Assembly (NCBI RefSeq): GCF_003259315.1
Contig: NZ_QLLT01000023.1
Location: forward strand, 1 to 64,000
Length of the DNA stretch: 64,000 nucleotides
Reading direction: 5' to 3'
Origin: Kitasatospora sp. SolWspMP-SS2h
Lineage (GTDB): Bacteria > Actinomycetota > Actinomycetes > Streptomycetales > Streptomycetaceae
Shown here: piece by piece, positions 44,039-52,223 of the stretch
Layout: each line of letters starts with the position of its first letter
Position numbering within the stretch: the stretch's first letter is position 1
Made by a program: the position numbers and the translations under genes
Notes under the pieces: generated by a model
What the model was told of the DNA's origin: nothing
Databases searched by the model: none
What the model saw: only the letters and a program-made list of their open reading frames with translations

Positions 44039-45010
44039 TCAGGAGCTGCGGAGGTCCAGGCCGATGTCGAGGATCGGGGCGGAGTGCGTCAGGGCGCCGA
44101 CGGCCAGGTAGTCGACCCCGGTCCCGGCGACCTCGCGCGCGGTGGCCAGGGTCAGGCCGCCGGAGGCCTCCAGCTTCGCCCGGCCGGCCACCAGCGCGAC
44201 CGCCTCGCGCAGCTGCGCGGGGGTGAAGTTGTCCAGCAGGATCAGGTCCGCGCCGGCCTCCAGGACGGGCGCGATCTGCTCGACCGTGTCCACCTCCACC
44301 TCGATCGGCAGCTCCGGGAACGCCTCGCGCACGGCGGTGAACGCCTCCACCACGCCGCCTGCGGCGACCACGTGGTTGTCCTTGACCAGCGCGGCGTCCG
44401 AGAGCGCCATCCGGTGGTTGGCGCCGCCGCCGGCCCGCACCGCGAACTTCTCCAGCGCGCGCAGGCCCGGGGTGGTCTTGCGGGTGTCGCGGACCACCGC
44501 GCCGGTGCCCTCCAGGGCGTCCGCCCAGGCCCGGGTCGCGGTGGCGATGCCGGACAGGTGGCAGAGCAGGTTCAGCGCCGAGCGCTCGGCGGTGAGCAGG
44601 TCCCGGGTGCGGCTGCGCACCGAGAGCAGCACCTGGCCGGGGGCGACCCGCTCGCCGTCCTCGACGTGCCGCTCGACCTCGAACTCCTCCTCGCAGACCA
44701 GCGAGACGACGGCCTCCGCCACCCGCAGCCCGGCCACCACGCCCGCCTGGCGGGCGGTGAAGTCGGCGGTGGCGACGGCCTCGGCCGGGACGGTCGCCAC
44801 CGAGGTGACGTCCTCGCCGCCGGCCAGGTCCTCGGACAGGGCCGTCATGGCCACGTCCTCCACCTCGACCGGGTCCAGCCCGGCGTCCTCCAGCAGGGCG
44901 GCGAGCGCCGGGTCGAGACCGGTCTCGTACTCCTCGCCCTCGCCGCACGCGCAGCCGTCGCCGCAGCCGCCGGACTCGGTGGACAGGAGGGGCAGTTCGG
45001 AGTGGGACAT
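44039..45010 (-). CDS. nadC: Nicotinate-nucleotide diphosphorylase (carboxylating), NadC
   Basis: A 323-residue quinolinate phosphoribosyltransferase that makes nicotinate mononucleotide from quinolinate and PRPP. It has TARQAGVVAGLRVAE, ERSALNLLCHLSGIATATRA, DTRKTTPGLRALEKFAVRAG and LLDNFTPAQLREAV, the usual order of substrate-binding motifs. The first 40 residues are an extra Cys-rich extension (CGDGCACGEGEE) absent from most NadC proteins. Its five closely spaced acidic and Cys residues suggest metal binding, though no role is known. It follows nadB in the operon. Confidence 0.95.
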   Translation of the reverse strand: MSHSELPLLSTESGGCGDGCACGEGEEYETGLDPALAALLEDAGLDPVEVEDVAMTALSEDLAGGEDVTSVATVPAEAVATADFTARQAGVVAGLRVAEAVVSLVCEEEFEVERHVEDGERVAPGQVLLSVRSRTRDLLTAERSALNLLCHLSGIATATRAWADALEGTGAVVRDTRKTTPGLRALEKFAVRAGGGANHRMALSDAALVKDNHVVAAGGVVEAFTAVREAFPELPIEVEVDTVEQIAPVLEAGADLILLDNFTPAQLREAVALVAGRAKLEASGGLTLATAREVAGTGVDYLAVGALTHSAPILDIGLDLRSS

Positions 45011-45072
45011 GGTGGCGGGGCTCCAGGTGTCGGCGGTACGGGGATCGGCTGGCGGGGGTGCGCGCGCGGACG

Positions 45073-46686
45073 TCAGCCGGCGAGCGGGTGGACGACGTGG
45101 CGGTGCCAGTGGGCGTCGTCGCGGTCGGGGAAGTCCTCGCGCCAGTGGCAGCCGCGGGTCTCCTGGCGCAGGGCGGCGGAGGTGGTGAGGGCGGTGGCGA
45201 CCTGGTGCAGGTTGGTGGCCTCCCAGGTCTCCACGGACGGGGAGCCGGGGCGGTCCGGGTCGGCCAGGCCGGCCAGCCCCTCGGCGGTGGCGGCCAGCGA
45301 GTCCGCGGAGCGGATCACGCCCGCGCCGGCGGACATCAGCTGCTGGAGCTCGCCGCGGGCCCCGGCGGGCAGCAGCGGGACGGGCTCGGCCGCGTGCGCC
45401 GCGTCGGTGGTGACGGTGCGGGCCGGGAGCCGGCCGGCGGCGTTCAGCGCGGCCAGGTCGGCGGCGATCCGCTCGGCGAAGACCAGGCCCTCCAGCAGCG
45501 AGTTGGAGGCCAGCCGGTTGGCGCCGTGCACGCCGGTGCAGGCGACCTCGCCGCAGGCGTACAGGCCCGGGACGGTGGTGCGGCCGTGCAGGTCGGTGCG
45601 GACGCCGCCGGAGGCGTGGTGGGCGGCCGGGGAGACCGGGATCGGCTCGGTGACCGGGTCGATGCCGTGCGCCCGGCAGGCGGCCAGGATGGTGGGGAAG
45701 CGGTGCTCCCACATTTCGGCGCCGAAGTGCCGCCCGTCCAGGTACATGTGCCGGGCGCCCTGCTCGTGCATCCGGCGGATGATCGCCTTGGCGACGATGT
45801 CGCGCGGGGCGAGTTCGGCCAGTTCGTGCTGGCCGACCATGAAGCGGACCCCGTCCGCGTCGACCAGGTGCGCGCCCTCGCCGCGGACCGCCTCGGAGAC
45901 CAGCGGCTGCTGGCCCTGGGCGTCCGGGCCGAGGAACAGCACGGTCGGGTGGAACTGGACGAACTCCAGGTCGGTGACCTCGGCGCCGGCCCGCAGGGCG
46001 AGCGCGACGCCGTCCCCGGTGGAGACCGCCGGGTTGGTGGTGGCCGAGAAGACCTGGCCCATGCCGCCGGTGGCCAGCACCACGGCCCGGGCCAGGATCG
46101 CGCCGACGCCGTCGCGCTGGCCCTCGCCCATCACGTGCAGGGTGACGCCGGAGGCGTGCCCGTCGGCGTCGGTGAGCAGGTCCAGGACCAGGGCGTGCTC
46201 GATCAGCTCCAGGCCCGGGTCGGCCTCGACCGCGGCGACCAGGGCGCGCTCGATCTCGGCGCCGGTGGCGTCGCCGCCGGCGTGCGCGATCCGGCGGCGG
46301 TGGTGGCCGCCCTCGCGGGTCAGCACGATCTCGCCGTCCTCGTCGAGGTCGAACTCGGCGCCCGCCTCGATGAGCCGGCGCACCGCGGCCGGGCCCTCGG
46401 TGACCAGGGTGCGCACCGCCTCCTCGTCGCACAGGCCGGCGCCCGCGACCAGGGTGTCCTGGAGGTGCTGCTCCGGGGTGTCGCCCTCGCCCAGGGCGGC
46501 GGCGATGCCGCCCTGGGCCCAGCGGGTGGAGCCCTCGTCCAGCACCGCCTTGGTCACCACCATGGCCCGCAGGCCGGCCTTGCGGGCGTTGAGCGCGACG
46601 GTGAGCCCGGCCACGCCGGAGCCGATCACGACCACGTCGGTGCTCGTGGTCCAGCCGGGGGCGGGGGCGGTCAGGCGGTGCGACAT
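45073..46686 (-). CDS. nadB: L-aspartate oxidase NadB
   Basis: A 537-residue FAD enzyme oxidising aspartate to iminoaspartate for quinolinate synthesis. The FAD-binding N-terminus is VVVIGSGVAGLTVALNARKAG, and KAVLDEGSTRWAQGGIAAAL, LEFVQFHPTVLF and HHASGGVRTDLHGRTTVPG, typical of the succinate dehydrogenase/NadB family, follow. The ATG at 46686 is chosen because AAGGAG lies about ten bases before it; an ATG 18 codons upstream would run into panD. No nadA is visible nearby. It starts 16 bases after the panD stop. Confidence 0.95.
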   Translation of the reverse strand: MSHRLTAPAPGWTTSTDVVVIGSGVAGLTVALNARKAGLRAMVVTKAVLDEGSTRWAQGGIAAALGEGDTPEQHLQDTLVAGAGLCDEEAVRTLVTEGPAAVRRLIEAGAEFDLDEDGEIVLTREGGHHRRRIAHAGGDATGAEIERALVAAVEADPGLELIEHALVLDLLTDADGHASGVTLHVMGEGQRDGVGAILARAVVLATGGMGQVFSATTNPAVSTGDGVALALRAGAEVTDLEFVQFHPTVLFLGPDAQGQQPLVSEAVRGEGAHLVDADGVRFMVGQHELAELAPRDIVAKAIIRRMHEQGARHMYLDGRHFGAEMWEHRFPTILAACRAHGIDPVTEPIPVSPAAHHASGGVRTDLHGRTTVPGLYACGEVACTGVHGANRLASNSLLEGLVFAERIAADLAALNAAGRLPARTVTTDAAHAAEPVPLLPAGARGELQQLMSAGAGVIRSADSLAATAEGLAGLADPDRPGSPSVETWEATNLHQVATALTTSAALRQETRGCHWREDFPDRDDAHWHRHVVHPLAG

Positions 46687-46702
46687 GGGTTCAGCTGCTC
46701 CT

Positions 46703-47152
46703 TCAGCGCGCGGCGGCGTCGGCCGCGCCGTTCGCACCACCGTACGCGCCGTCCCCGCGCACCAGTCCGCTGCCCTCGGGGGCGTCCGCGGGGTCGCCGC
46801 CGAGGCCGGTGATCCGGTTGCGCTCGTCGACGAACACCACCTTCGGCAGGTACGCCTTGGCCTCGGCGGTGTCCATCTGCCCGTAGGCGATCAGGATCAC
46901 CAGGTCGCCGGGGTGGACCAGGCGCGCGGCGGCGCCGTTGATGCCTATGACGCCCGAGCCGCGCGGCCCGGCGATGGTGTAGGTCTCCAGCCGGGCGCCG
47001 TTGTTGATGTCGACGATGTGGACCAGCTCGCCGGGGAGCAGGTCCGCGGCGTCGAGCAGGTCCTCGTCGACCGTCACCGAACCGACGTAGTGCAGGTCGG
47101 CCTGGGTGACGGTGGCACGGTGGATCTTGGACTTGAGCATGGTGCGGAACAT
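46703..47152 (-). CDS. panD: Aspartate 1-decarboxylase PanD
   Basis: A 149-residue pyruvoyl enzyme giving beta-alanine for pantothenate. The self-cleavage site is in DLHYVGSVTVDE, cut between G and S to make the pyruvoyl group. IVDINNGARLETYTI and GVIGINGAAARLVHPGDLVI fit the family. The C-terminus is about 20 residues longer than in E. coli, as is common in actinobacteria. It competes with NadB for aspartate, and the two genes are adjacent. Confidence 0.96.
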   Translation of the reverse strand: MFRTMLKSKIHRATVTQADLHYVGSVTVDEDLLDAADLLPGELVHIVDINNGARLETYTIAGPRGSGVIGINGAAARLVHPGDLVILIAYGQMDTAEAKAYLPKVVFVDERNRITGLGGDPADAPEGSGLVRGDGAYGGANGAADAAAR

Positions 47153-47203
47153 GGGTCACGCCTCCTGTGAGTGCATGCCTGGTGGTGCCTACCGGTGGTG
47201 GAC

Positions 47204-47237
47204 GGGGCGGCCGGGACCTCGGGAGGCCGGCCGCCCC
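47204..47237 (-). terminator. Hairpin between panC and panD
   Basis: Arms GGGGCGGCCGG (47204-47214) and CCGGCCGCCCC (47227-47237), 11 perfect pairs with a 12-base loop, in the 96-base gap between the panC stop and the panD start. It may reduce read-through from panC into the panD-nadB-nadC-coaX part. No U-run is seen. Confidence 0.5.
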
Positions 47238-47248
47238 GGGCGTCCGGG

Positions 47249-48154
47249 CTAGCGGACGATGACGCTCACGTTGTCGATCAGCCGGGTCGAGCCGACCCGG
47301 GCCGCGACGGCGAGCACCGCCTCGCCCCGGAAGTCGTCCGGCGCCTCGGTGAAGGAGAGCGGATCGACCAGGGCGAGGTAGTCGGGGGAGAGGCCGTCCG
47401 CGCCCTCCAGCACGGCGGCGGCCGCCGCGCGGACGGCCTTCGGGCCCTGCGCGCCGGCGTCCCGGCCGGCGAACAGGGCGCGGGAGAGGGCGAGCGCCCG
47501 GGTGCGCTCCTCCTCGGAGAGGAAGCGGTTGCGCGAGGACAGCGCCAGGCCGTCCTCCTCGCGGACGGTCGGGACGCCGACCACCTCCACGTCGAAGTCC
47601 AGGTCGGCGACCATCCGGCGGACGATCGCCAGCTGCTGGGCGTCCTTCTCGCCGAACACCGCGAAGTCCGGGTCGGTGATGTGCAGCAGCTTGGCGACCA
47701 CGGTCAGCATCCCGTCGAAGTGCCCCGGGCGGGACGCGCCCTCGAAGCCGTCGCCCATCGGGCCAGCCGAGAGCCGCACCAGCGGCTCCCCGTTCGGGTA
47801 CACCTCGTCCACGGACGGGGCGAACACCACGTCCGCGCCCGCCTCCTCGGCGAGCGCGAGGTCCGCGTCCAGGGTGCGCGGGTAGCGGTCCAGGTCCTCG
47901 CCGGCGCCGAACTGCAGCGGGTTCACGAAGACCGTCACCGCGACCCGGCCGTCCCGGCCGACCCGGCGGCGGGCCTCCCGCACCAGCGCCGCGTGGCCCG
48001 CGTGCAGCGCGCCCATGGTCATCACCACGGCGTTGTCCACCGGCTGCTCGTCCGGCCAGAACGCGGCCTCGAACTCCTCCACGGTGCGGGTCAGCACCGC
48101 CGTGCGGGCCTTCGCCGCCCTCGGGGCCTTCGCCGGGCGCCTGTCGCGTGCCAT
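47249..48154 (-). CDS. panC: Pantoate--beta-alanine ligase PanC
   Basis: A 301-residue synthetase that joins pantoate and beta-alanine with ATP. It has VVMTMGALHAGHAALVREAR (MGxLHxGH-type HIGH site), FVNPLQFGAGEDLDRYPRTL, FGEKDAQQLAIVRRMVADL and ALSSRNRFLSEEERTRA. The N-terminus carries about 35 extra residues, with a basic start. The ATG shares one base with the stop of the upstream Rossmann gene. Confidence 0.96.
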   Translation of the reverse strand: MARDRRPAKAPRAAKARTAVLTRTVEEFEAAFWPDEQPVDNAVVMTMGALHAGHAALVREARRRVGRDGRVAVTVFVNPLQFGAGEDLDRYPRTLDADLALAEEAGADVVFAPSVDEVYPNGEPLVRLSAGPMGDGFEGASRPGHFDGMLTVVAKLLHITDPDFAVFGEKDAQQLAIVRRMVADLDFDVEVVGVPTVREEDGLALSSRNRFLSEEERTRALALSRALFAGRDAGAQGPKAVRAAAAAVLEGADGLSPDYLALVDPLSFTEAPDDFRGEAVLAVAARVGSTRLIDNVSVIVR

Positions 48155-49068
48155 CAGTGCTTCTCCTCGTTCAGTACGTCCAGCAGCGCCGCCGCCGGCT
48201 CCGGCTTCAACGTGCCGTTGGCCACCGCGCGCTGGGCGGTCGCCCGCGCCATCGCCCGGTACGCCTGGCCGATGTCCGGGGTCACCGTAGCGAGTCGGTC
48301 CAGGTGCGTGCGCACCGTCCCGACGTCACCGCGGGCCACCGGGCCGGTCAGCGCGAGGTCGCCCGAGCGCAGGGCGTTGTCCAGGGCCGCGCCCAGCAGC
48401 GGGCCGAGCAGCTGGCCGGGTTCCTGGACGCCCGCCGTGCGCAGCAGCTCCATCGCCTGCGCGACCAGCGTCACCAGGTGGTTCGCCCCGTGCGCGAGCG
48501 CCGTGTGGTAGAGCGGCCGGACCTCCTCGGGGATCCAGGCCGGCTCGCCGCCCATCTCCACCACCAGGGCCTCGGCGACCGGGCGCAGCTCCTCCGGGGC
48601 GGTCACCCCGAACGGGCAGCCGGCCAGCCGGGCCACGTCCACCGAGGTGCCGGTGAAGGTCATTGCGGGGTGCAGCGCCAGCGGCAGCGCGCCCGCCCGG
48701 GCGGCGGGCTCCAGCACGGCCACGCCGTGCGCGCCCGAGGTGTGCACGAGCAGCTGGCCCGGGCGGACCGCGCCGGTCGCGGCCAGGCCCTGCACGAGAC
48801 CGGGCAGGACGTCGTCCGGGACGGTCAGCAGCACCAGGTCCGCGGCGGCCGTCACCTGCGGGGGCGCGACCAGCCGCACCCCCGGCAGCAGGGCCTCGGC
48901 CCGGCGGCGGGACGCGGCGGAGACGCCGGACGCGGCGACCACGCGGTGGCCGGCGAGCTGCAGGGCGGCGCCCAGGGCGGGGCCGACGCGGCCGGCGCCG
49001 AGGACGCCCACGGTGAGCCGGGCGGGGCGGTTACCGGGGTCGGAGGGGTCTCCGAAGTCGGGCAGCAC
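48154..49068 (-). CDS. Rossmann-fold/DUF2520 protein, candidate ketopantoate reductase
   Basis: A 304-residue NAD(P)-binding protein with a GTG start. The Rossmann loop is VGVLGAGRVGPALGAAL. ADLVLLTVPDDVLPGLVQGL and the C-terminal DUF2520 helices (LYHTALAHGANHLVTLVAQA, in which HGAN is conserved) follow. The fold is that of 6-phosphogluconate dehydrogenase-like reductases. Because it is translationally coupled to panC and pantoate must be made by a reductase, I infer that it may reduce ketopantoate; a non-canonical reductase of this kind is known elsewhere as PanG. The activity is not demonstrated here. Confidence 0.8.
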   Translation of the reverse strand: MLPDFGDPSDPGNRPARLTVGVLGAGRVGPALGAALQLAGHRVVAASGVSAASRRRAEALLPGVRLVAPPQVTAAADLVLLTVPDDVLPGLVQGLAATGAVRPGQLLVHTSGAHGVAVLEPAARAGALPLALHPAMTFTGTSVDVARLAGCPFGVTAPEELRPVAEALVVEMGGEPAWIPEEVRPLYHTALAHGANHLVTLVAQAMELLRTAGVQEPGQLLGPLLGAALDNALRSGDLALTGPVARGDVGTVRTHLDRLATVTPDIGQAYRAMARATAQRAVANGTLKPEPAAALLDVLNEEKH

Positions 49069-49163
49069 TCTTCCGTTCCAGTCCTCTAGGGGTACCAGAC
49101 GTACCGGTCAATGGTACGGGGGTTTCCGGCCCGCCCACCCACCCGTGCCACCGCGGCCCCCCG

Positions 49164-49853
49164 TCAGGGGGTCTCGCCGGCCCGGACGAGGCCGTTCTCG
49201 TAGGCGAGGACGACGGCCTGGACGCGGTCGCGGAGGCCGAGTTTGGCGAGGATGCGGCCGACGTGGGTCTTGACGGTGGCTTCGGAGAGGACCAGGCGGG
49301 CGGCGATCTCGCCGTTGGAGAGGCCCTGGGCGACCAGCAGGAAGACCTCCCGCTCGCGGTCGGTGAGCGGGCCGAGCACGGGAGAGCCGGGGGTGCCGGC
49401 GGGGGTGGGGAGGACCTCCGCGAAGCGGTCGATCATGCGGCGGGTGGTGGTGGGGGCGACCACCGCGTCGCCGCCGTGCACGGAGCGGATCGCGGCGACC
49501 AGCTCGGTGGGCGGGACGTCCTTGAGCAGGAAGCCGGAGGCGCCGGCCCTGAGCGCGGCGAAGGCGTACTCGTCCAGGTCGAAGGTGGTGAGGATGAGGA
49601 CCCGGGGGGCGCCCTCGACCGGGGCGCCGTGCTCGTCGAGGCAGATCCGGCGGGTGGCCTGGACGCCGTCGAGCCGGGGCATCCGGACGTCCATCAGGAT
49701 CACGTCGACCTCGGCGGTGCGCAGCACCTCGACGGCCTGCTGGCCGTCGCCCGCCTCGGCGGCGATCTCGATGTCGCCCTGTGACTGCAGGACCATCCGG
49801 AAGCCGGTGCGCAGCAGTTCCTGGTCGTCGACCAGCATGACGCGGATCGGCAT
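49164..49853 (-). CDS. NarL/LuxR-family response regulator
   Basis: A 229-residue response regulator. The receiver domain has VMLVDDQELLRTGFRMVLQS, the phospho-acceptor D in DVILMDVRMP (about residue 54) and the lysine in GASGFLLKD. The DNA-binding domain is LTDREREVFLLVAQGLSNGE, IAARLVLSEATVKTHVGRIL. It lies 33 bases after its histidine kinase gene, so the two make a two-component pair. The signal sensed is unknown. Confidence 0.95.
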   Translation of the reverse strand: MPIRVMLVDDQELLRTGFRMVLQSQGDIEIAAEAGDGQQAVEVLRTAEVDVILMDVRMPRLDGVQATRRICLDEHGAPVEGAPRVLILTTFDLDEYAFAALRAGASGFLLKDVPPTELVAAIRSVHGGDAVVAPTTTRRMIDRFAEVLPTPAGTPGSPVLGPLTDREREVFLLVAQGLSNGEIAARLVLSEATVKTHVGRILAKLGLRDRVQAVVLAYENGLVRAGETP

Positions 49854-49886
49854 CGCTCGGGTCTCCTTGCGTGGGGGGCGGGTGGG

Positions 49887-51098
49887 TCAGGCGGACGCTC
49901 TGAGCGGCAGGACGGCCCGGATCCGGAAGCCGCCGCCGGGCCGGGGCCCGACGTCCAGGCTGCCGCTGACCATACCGACGCGCTCGCGCATGCCGATCAG
50001 GCCGTGGCCGAGCCCGTCGGTGCCGCCGGAGAGCTGTTCGCGGGTGGAGCCGCGGCCGTCGTCCTCGACCAGGACCTCCAGGTCGCTCTCCCGGAAGTCG
50101 ACGGCGACCCGGGCCCGGGCGTTCGGCCCGCCGTGCTTGCGGACGTTGGTGAGCGCCTCCTGGACGATCCGGTAGACCGTCAGCTCCAGGCCGCGGGGCA
50201 GTTCGCGGACCTGGCCGGTGGCGGCGAACTCGACCGGCAGGCCGGCCGTGCGGACCTGCTCCAGCAGGTCGGGCAGCTCCTCGACGCCGGGCTGCGGCAC
50301 GTACTCGCCGGCCGTGTCGGCGGTGCGCAGCACCCCGAGCAGGCGGCGCATCTCGGCGAGGGCCTGGCGGCCGGTGGACGCGATGGTGCCGAGCGCCTCC
50401 TTGGCCTGCTGCGGCGAGGAGTCCATCACGTAGGCGGCGCCGTCGGCCTGGACGATCATCACCGAGACGTTGTGCGCGACCACGTCGTGCAGCTCGCGGG
50501 CGATCCGGGCGCGCTCGGCGGCGACCGCGACCTGGGCCTGGGCGTCGCGCTCGCGCTCCAGCCGGGCGGCCCGGTCCTCCAGCTCGACCAGGTAGGCGCG
50601 GCGGACCCGGGTGAGCCGGCCCCAGGCCCAGCACAGCACGAACGGGGTGGTCATCAGCACGGCCAGGAACACCGCCCCGTAGCCGCTCTGGCGCTGCTCC
50701 GCGGGCGTCAGCCGCCACAGCGTCAGCGGGCCGGCCGCCAGGCTCGCCGCCAGCGCCAGCCGGGACGTCCAGGCGTGGCCGAACGCGGCGCCGGTGTAGC
50801 CGAACACCAGGTAGGCGATGCTCGACACGTTGGGGTCGATCCCGAACGCGACCTGGCCCAGGCCGAGCGCGACGGCCGCCGCGGTGGTGGCGTCCGGCCG
50901 GCGGCGGCGGACCACCATCAGGGCGGGCAGCAGGACGGCGACCGCGACGCCGGCGTAGTGCTTCCAGGAGGGCAGCGGGTCGTCCGGCACGCCGTTCGAC
51001 TCGACCGCGGCGAGCACGCCGAGCATCAGGACGAGCAGCGCCCAGCCGGAGTCGACGACCACGGGATGTCGGCGGAGCCAGGCGTTGAGTCGATGCAC
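49887..51098 (-). CDS. Membrane sensor histidine kinase (HisKA_3 type)
   Basis: A 403-residue kinase with a GTG start. The first 180 residues hold four or five membrane helices and almost no extracellular domain, suggesting that it senses a membrane-embedded signal. The phosphorylated histidine is in RIARELHDVVAHNVSVMIVQ. The ATPase part contains VYRIVQEALTNVRKHGG (N box) and VEDDGRGSTREQ with GLIGMRERVGMVSGSLDV (G box). It is followed by its regulator and is divergent from the MidA-type methyltransferase gene. Confidence 0.93.
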   Translation of the reverse strand: MHRLNAWLRRHPVVVDSGWALLVLMLGVLAAVESNGVPDDPLPSWKHYAGVAVAVLLPALMVVRRRRPDATTAAAVALGLGQVAFGIDPNVSSIAYLVFGYTGAAFGHAWTSRLALAASLAAGPLTLWRLTPAEQRQSGYGAVFLAVLMTTPFVLCWAWGRLTRVRRAYLVELEDRAARLERERDAQAQVAVAAERARIARELHDVVAHNVSVMIVQADGAAYVMDSSPQQAKEALGTIASTGRQALAEMRRLLGVLRTADTAGEYVPQPGVEELPDLLEQVRTAGLPVEFAATGQVRELPRGLELTVYRIVQEALTNVRKHGGPNARARVAVDFRESDLEVLVEDDGRGSTREQLSGGTDGLGHGLIGMRERVGMVSGSLDVGPRPGGGFRIRAVLPLRASA

Positions 51099-51203
51099 GT
51101 CTCCAGCGTAGGGAGTCCGCGGGGCCGTTCCGCTCCGCCGCGAGGTCGATCCGGGGCTACTCCCCAGGGTGGAGGCGCATCCGCCCCGGTAACGTCGCCC
51201 ACC

Positions 51204-52208
51204 ATGACATGGATGCGGTGGCGGCCCGCGATCGAACACGCCCTGTACCGGCCCGACGGCGGCTTCTACCGCGGGCCGGAGGGCCCGGCCGGGCACTTCC
51301 GCACCTCGGTGCACGCCTCCGCGCGCTTCGCCGCCGCCGTCACCCGCCTGCTGGCGGGGGTCGACGCGGCGCTCGGCCGGCCGGAGCGGCTGGCCTTCGT
51401 CGACGTCGGCGCCGGCCGCGGCGAACTCACCCTCGCGGTGCGCGACCTGCTCCCCGCCGGGCTGCGCGGACGGGTGGACCTCCGGGCCGTCGAGCTGGCC
51501 GACCGCCCGGCCGGCCTGCCCGCCGAGATCGGCTGGTCCGCCGAGCCGCCCGCCGGCGTCCGGGGCCTGCTGTTCGCCAACGAGTGGCTGGACAACGTCC
51601 CGCTGGAAGTGGCCGAGCGCGGCGCGGACGGGCGGCTGCGCTACGTCGAGGTCGCGCCGGACGGGGCGGAGCGGCCCGGCGGGCCGGTGGACCCGCCGGA
51701 CGCGGCCTGGGCCGGGCGCTGGTGGCCGGACGGGGAGCGGGTCGAGCTGGGCGGCCCGCGGGACGCCGCCTGGGCCGCGGCCGTCGGCACCCTGGAGCGG
51801 GGCCTGGCGGTGGCCGTCGACTACGGGCACCTGCGGGCGGCCCGGCCGCCGTTCGGCACCCTGACCGGCTTCCGGGACGGCCGCGAGTGCGCCCCCGTCC
51901 CCGACGGCTCCCGCGACCTGACCGCGCACGTCGCGCTCGACGCGGCGGCGGTCCCCGGGCACCCGGCGCTGCTCACCACCCAGCGCGAGGCGCTGCGCGC
52001 GCTGGGCGTCAGCGGCGCCCGCCCGCCGCTGGCGCTGGCGGGCAGCGACCCGGCGGCCTACCTGCGCGCCCTGGGCGGGGCGGGCGAGGCCGCCGAGCTC
52101 ACCGACCCGGGCGGGCTCGGCGCGTTCCACTGGCTGGCCCAGGCCGTCCGGATGCCGGTACCGGACGACCTCGCGGGCCTGCCGGGATGGCAGACTCTCC
52201 CCTCGTAG
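51204..52208 (+). CDS. SAM-dependent methyltransferase of the MidA/NDUFAF7 (DUF185) family
   Basis: A 334-residue enzyme. The SAM-binding loop is FVDVGAGRGELTLAVRDLL, and the family signature FANEWLDNVPLEV follows. In mitochondria NDUFAF7 methylates an arginine of the NDUFS2 subunit of complex I, the homologue of NuoD. The next gene, 15 bases away, is nuoD2, so this enzyme probably modifies it. This is inference from family and position and is attractive because enzyme and target are adjacent. The ATG at 51204 is the first in frame before the conserved region. Confidence 0.85.
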   Translation: MTWMRWRPAIEHALYRPDGGFYRGPEGPAGHFRTSVHASARFAAAVTRLLAGVDAALGRPERLAFVDVGAGRGELTLAVRDLLPAGLRGRVDLRAVELADRPAGLPAEIGWSAEPPAGVRGLLFANEWLDNVPLEVAERGADGRLRYVEVAPDGAERPGGPVDPPDAAWAGRWWPDGERVELGGPRDAAWAAAVGTLERGLAVAVDYGHLRAARPPFGTLTGFRDGRECAPVPDGSRDLTAHVALDAAAVPGHPALLTTQREALRALGVSGARPPLALAGSDPAAYLRALGGAGEAAELTDPGGLGAFHWLAQAVRMPVPDDLAGLPGWQTLPS

Positions 52209-52223
52209 AAGGAGGCGACGGCC

